Shown in pieces: positions 26,901 to 32,900 of a stretch of 64,000 nucleotides of DNA. The stretch's first letter is position 1; each line of letters starts with the position of its first letter. The translations under genes were made by a program, and so were the position numbers. Source of the DNA: Branchipolynoe longqiensis (Eukaryota; Annelida; Polychaeta; Phyllodocida; Polynoidae); NCBI GenBank assembly GCA_030323885.1, contig CM059186.1, forward strand, positions 25,439,849 through 25,503,848, read 5' to 3'. Below the pieces are notes generated by a model, which made no database searches, had not been told where the DNA came from, and saw only the letters and a program-made list of their open reading frames with translations.

Positions 26901-29900
26901 GCAAAAATTTGATTCATTTTTTTAGAGATAGATATTCGTAATTCTATAACCACCATTAGTAAATTCTTAAATAATTTGATAATCTGTGTTCAATGGTGAT
27001 ATCCATTGCTATACAAGGTGGCCTGCCCAGTTTGATAAAACTGATATCAAACTATCCATTCCGATCTCACTTTCGGGTATTCTGGTTGTATTTGTTCAAA
27101 TACGTTTCAATTACTCCTAGTCAACATGTTCTAACTTTAAAAGAAAAAGCCAGTTGATAATAGCTGTATCGCCCGAATATGGGGTTTGAGACCCGAGGAC
27201 CTCTGGAAAGCACACCGCCGTCCACTATTCACCAGTAGATACTCATCGGACCTCAAACCCAAATCGGACAATAACTGGTTTTCATGGTTCAAACTGTGAA
27301 CTTAAAGCTTCATAATCCGATGAAAATATAATCTTTTCTCAACCAAAGCGCTTACCTAGACTTGTTCTTACATATCCAACTTACATACAACCGCACTCAT
27401 GACACAGTTATTGCAATTTGCTGCCTGTATGCTACACTCGAAAATGGGTCAACAAAGTCTCTGTCCATCATTTCGGTGTGCACACCAAAATTCACTTAAA
27501 AAATCTTCAAATTAACGCTATGAAATGAAAGTTATTTCAACCTTAAGTAAAGTATATTATAACAAATCAACCTAATCTATCTGTCTAAAAGATCTGGCAG
27601 AGACCTAAAACCACCTGGTTATGCAGATTTAAATGCCTGCTGGAGCTGGAGTGACCGTGCGCACAGAACATACCTTGGCTAGTGACTCGTGCTGCACGAC
27701 TGAATTGGTGGTGAGCAGGAGAATGGCAGTCTGCAGGAGCTTCAGTTCCTCGATGCCTGCCTCCATGAGCACCCACAGGATGTTGATCACATTGTTCGCA
27801 GCAGGCTGCACGGCAAAGTTTTACATTCATTTTTTTTTTAAAGAAGAAATTGGCACATATTTCACTTTCAAGTGTAAAACCAGCTGGGATGGTCAAAGGA
27901 GTTGACCACCCACTTCCCGTTTTGGTATGTTTTGGGATTCGAACCCACGGCATGGTAGGACAATAAGGACTGCCCCGTTGCCAGGGGCACCTAATTGACT
28001 CGGTCAAGCAGGTGAAGTTCTCGGTGACCTGCCCAAACGGACAAGTTATTTTTCTGATCTGCAGTTGCAGATTTCAGTTTCAATTGGCTGGCTTGAGCTT
28101 GAGAAACTGCCCGATTGGGCAAGTGGGAATAAAATGTAGTCCTACCCTGCATGGGTTCGAACCCTGACCGAGTCAAACCAACAACTTAGAAATGTATACA
28201 CTACATAGCTTGGCGTTCGGCATTACTAGGACAAGTCAAGGAGCAGTGGAATGAGGAAGACTAACTGTCCGCGATTGGAATTTTCCCTGCTTAATGAACT
28301 AATAAGCTACTAAACAAAATAACAACAACAACAGAATGTAACGTATAAGTAGGACATGCTTTCAGCCATCCCTGTGATCGGCAAACCCCTGCCATGTGCG
28401 ATCATTTGTCAATGTACCAACTGAAATTCATCGCATTTGGCTACCACCCCAATAAGAAGACAGGTGGTGTTCTCTGTGGCGGAGTGGTTAGAGTGTATGA
28501 CTTTTTCTAGGTCGGACTCCTAATCTGAAGGTTGGTGGTTCGATTAACCGTGCCCCCACCTCTGCTAATTTGGATTTCCACCGCTGTGTATAACTTAGAG
28601 CGACATCAAAGGCCAGTTGCTCTCATACCCTGTCTATGTGGTGTGGGAGGTAAAAAATCTCTTGGGTTGGTAAAAGTGTAGACTCAGGTTTTCTATCGAC
28701 AAACTGTCTAATGGTGAAAACAAGTCTATTCAGATTTATCCATGATAGGCAGTATATATCTTCAAGAAAACAACAAAACAGGACACTTGCTAGATCAAGA
28801 CGACATTGGTCACGATGCAGCGTTTCTCACTGAAAACAGGTTCTACTGCATTTATTTTTAAATGACTGCTTAATACCTCTCATTGGTGTGACATTAAGCG
28901 AATGATTTATGAACGATTTATGTATGTAAATTACATACATTTTCATCCATGTTATCTACAGGCATTCAAAATCATTAATAGCGGTACTAAAAGTATGGAT
29001 TGATCGATGTTAATATTTAAAACATAAATATGGACATTATATTTTACTTTGTAATTCGTTCATCTGAAATCGAAGAGTATAATTCCATACGAAATGATGA
29101 CATTCCTCAGTGCATGTGTAAATGGAGGTTCACCTTTATAAACGAAATGTGTGATACAGTGATTTTATTGTACAGCGCTTATGAAATGCCCCCTGCTAGT
29201 GAGGACATCTATATAAATTTACATTATTATTATAATTATTAAATTCCTTTTAATGAATAAAGAAGGATTGTTAGAGAGTACAACATCACATTACCATGGA
29301 GATGGCTTCATGGGAGATGAGCCTTTGTATTGCAGTTAAACACAGTTGAACTACTTTTGTGTTTTTGGTATCACATCCGAGAACAAACGGTTGCAATATT
29401 TCCACGCTGACAGATACCAGACCTGCAAACAAAGATGAATATATTCTGATTAAAAGAAGCATTCAAAACAACTGTAGGCTACACTAGTTCTCCCAATCCT
29501 AACTACTCCATCACACCTCCTTTGCAACTAGAGACTACAATTAGCCGGCTAAATAATCGCAAGCAACCTAATTAATATATTTATATATTTGACAAACTGC
29601 TTTAGTAATTGACTGATCCGGATGGGCGAATGGATGAATGAATGGATAGATAACAATATATCGATTGCCATAACAATCGATATAGCAATCAATGTAGTAA
29701 TCGAATGATAAAAAAAAAAAAAGAAACAGATAGCTAGACATATGAGGCTCTCTCAAAAGGTGCTAAGTAATTTGGGACAAAACTTTGTCCATTGTCACGA
29801 TCAACAAACTATCTGCTTATGCATTTGCTCAGGATAAACTGATTTATGGTGTTTCATAATCCCAGTAGAATACATTTTGATTTGAAGCAAATGTCCTTGT

Positions 29901-32900
29901 GTTTTCAGTGTAACCGTTTCTGTGCTATTTTGTGTCAATCGTTATGTGGACAAAAAAAAAGAAGAGTTATCACCTTTTAAGACACGCTCATATATAGAGA
30001 TAGCTAGATACATGTTGTTTTTTTTAAAGCCAATATACATAAAATTCGTTTAACATAAGCTGCATAACTGAAGAGTAACTTTTCGTATTTACATGAGTTG
30101 CTGAAATTACCTGCTATCATGTCATGCTGCGATTTGCTCATGACCTGTCTTATTTTCAATAGCCCACTCTCTGCCGCCTGAAAAGAAAATGGAAATAAGT
30201 CAGTGGTGCTTTAGGACATCTGGTGTTTATTTGGCGTGTATATCAGGAGTGTAATTAAATAATTAATTAAACTGGTTGTTTACAACGATTACATCGAACC
30301 ATCAACCAAACCATCAACATACTTTAATTAAAGTTGCGTAGTCCGATGGTTTTGAGTTTCGGCCATTTTTCTGAGATAAATATATTAAACTGTTTGTTAT
30401 AATCTACCTTGCTTTAGATTGAAGTAACTTATTTTAAATGACAAACTTTTGAGATATTTGAAGTATAAACACATCAAATTAGTTTCGGCAAGCACGCCAA
30501 AACTCTTACACCATAGACTTCAGGAGCAACAGGTTCTATTAAATTGACTCAGTATTCCCTTCTATGTTGCAACAAATGCTCAATAATTGCATTAATATAT
30601 AAGTTATATATGTACAATCAAATCTAGATAGCTTTAACTATTACTTTATTAGGTCTAACAAAGCCTTGAATTTTGTAGATGAACTAGTTCTACGTTAGTC
30701 AGATTCTCCTATTAATCTTATTAATATGAAATAATAAAGGAATAGCGAGTACGTTTATCGATCGATGTAGAAATAAAGTTACGAAAGAACATTATGTTTT
30801 TACAATAAAAACAAAAAACGTCCATTCCCGCCCCCCCAAAAAAGTACATACAAAAAAACGAACAAAGACCCAGCTCACAAACAAGTACTATGTTGATATA
30901 CAGTACACTTGTTTTAATACTCAAAACAGATCGAACAGACACGTTCCTAACCATATTATTACATTCAGAAGTGTACGGTTTCTTTCCAACAATGTAACTG
31001 CAGTTATGATACAATACACCTCAACTATTGCCGCAGTTATATTATATTTGTCAACTCAAAAGTAGCGGGTAAATATGATTATGTATATGAAGAATATATT
31101 TTGCATCTTAAATTAAGAATGTATCTACTCATTCCCAGATAGCACACAGCCGTTGGGCTGACATCGGGCCGACGGCGGCCGCGCCGTCGGCCCAACGGTG
31201 GAAACCGCTGTCGGGCCAACGTTGTTTTATCCAACCTCCCGCCGGCGGCGGCTGCCGCCGTAGGCCCGACGGCAGTTGCCGCTGTAGGCCCGACGGCGAC
31301 GGGAGGTTGGACAAAACAACATCAGCCCGACGGCGGCTGCCGCCATAGGCCCAACACAATATATTTATTCAAAATTAATAGAATACCAAAAAGGTTATAT
31401 TAAATTTATAAGGTTAACATGTTTTCTATATGTGTACCAAGCGATTTGTTTCTACGTGGTGTGGTTTTAGAGATATTTCACTTTTTCTGAATGGGTTAGT
31501 GTTAGTGTTAGTGTTAGTGAAAAGTGAAATTTCTCTAAAACGACACAACCTATTAACAAATCGCTTGGTACACATATAGAAAACATCTTTACCAAAAAGA
31601 TTATATTAAATTTATAAGGTTTCCTATTAATTTTAAATAAATATATTGTGTCGGGCCAACGGCGTTTGCTGGAAAAAAAACAAGATGGTGGTGCTTCGTC
31701 AACATTCCGTACCTGATGATTCAAATCGTATTAACACGAATAATTCCATTAATACTTTGTAGTAAATTACAAAACTTTTACAAAATAATCTAAGCATATT
31801 AATAAACAAACCTGTTAAATAATTCCTTAACATTCCTGCGATTTCTGGAGTTATTTGTAGAAAAAGAATGCTGCTCAACGATCGCACATGCTCCGCTGGC
31901 GACTCGAACTGAGTCGAGGTCGAACCGTCAACAAACCGTACCGGATAATTCAAATCGTATTAACACGAATAATTCTATTAATACGTCGTAATAAATTACA
32001 AAACTTTTACAAAATAATCTACACATATTAATAAACAAACCTGTTAAATAATTCCTTAAAATTCCTGCGATTTCTGGAGTTATTTGTTGAAAAAGAACGC
32101 TGCTCAACAATCGCACGTGTTCCACTGGTGACTCGAGCCGGAAACCAAATTTAAAGAACTGCGCATGCGCGGACCACCACCGTCGGCCCGATGGTGGCCC
32201 AAATGTGGAAAATGAATGCAAACCAGCGGCGGACCACCACCGTGGGCCCGACGGTGGCCCAGATGTGCAAAAGATTGAAACCCAGCAGCGGGACACCACC
32301 GTCGGCCTGACGTTGGCTCGACGGTGGCCCAAATGTGCAAAAGTTTGAAACCCAGTGGCGGGACACCACCATCGGCCCGACGTTGGCTCGACGGTGGCCC
32401 ACATTTGCAAAAGATTGAAACCCAGCGGCGGGACACCACCGTCGGCCCGACGGTGTCTCAAATGTGGAAAGGGATTGAAAACCAACGTCGGACCACCACC
32501 GTCAGCCCGACGGTGGAAAATAGGTGGCGACGATGCGACCAATAGCCGACGTCGGCCCGACGGCTGTGTGCTATCTGGGTTTCATTTATCAAGCCCTTTG
32601 CCACTATTTCTAATGGGTTGTTTTTCAGCCCTACTGCAAGTACGTGGTGAATCTTTTATCTAGGGTAACATGGATAATATTAATAACAAAAATCAACCAT
32701 CTGGCTAAAAGATTTTTTTTAAACCAAAAAAACACTTTTTTTTATTTAAAAAAAAAAAGGGAATTTCCTGACAGAAATGCTAAGAAATCTGAATCATGGG
32801 TTATCAATACTGGTTTTTATGTGATGAATCAGGCTCTTACCTCTTTGACTGGCGGGTATTTCCTACGGCATTCTGATGACAGTGTTCTGAGGTCTGTATT

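Larger units (their letters stand above)
31040..32661. mobile_element. MITE family M2 copy split by a GC-rich foldback element
   Basis: 31040-31134 and 32579-32661 are the two halves of one M2 copy: GTAGCGGGTAAATATG..TACTCATT and TTCATTTATCAAGCCC..CTTTTATCTAG. The break at CTCATT/TTTCATT matches the uninterrupted line CTCATTTCATT at 3175-3185. Confidence 0.8.

Noticed and set aside
28468..28560. Possible tRNA gene with A and B boxes
   Set aside because: The head continues into a SINE body that recurs at 33518, and the cloverleaf is not complete.
31495..31520. Telomere-like repeat
   Set aside because: The unit is GTTAGT, not TTAGGG, has only about four copies, and forms the loop of a hairpin.
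31928..32545. 204-codon minus-strand frame and its shadows
   Set aside because: It spans the GC-rich tandem units and the direct duplication of a mobile element and encodes only repeats of those units.
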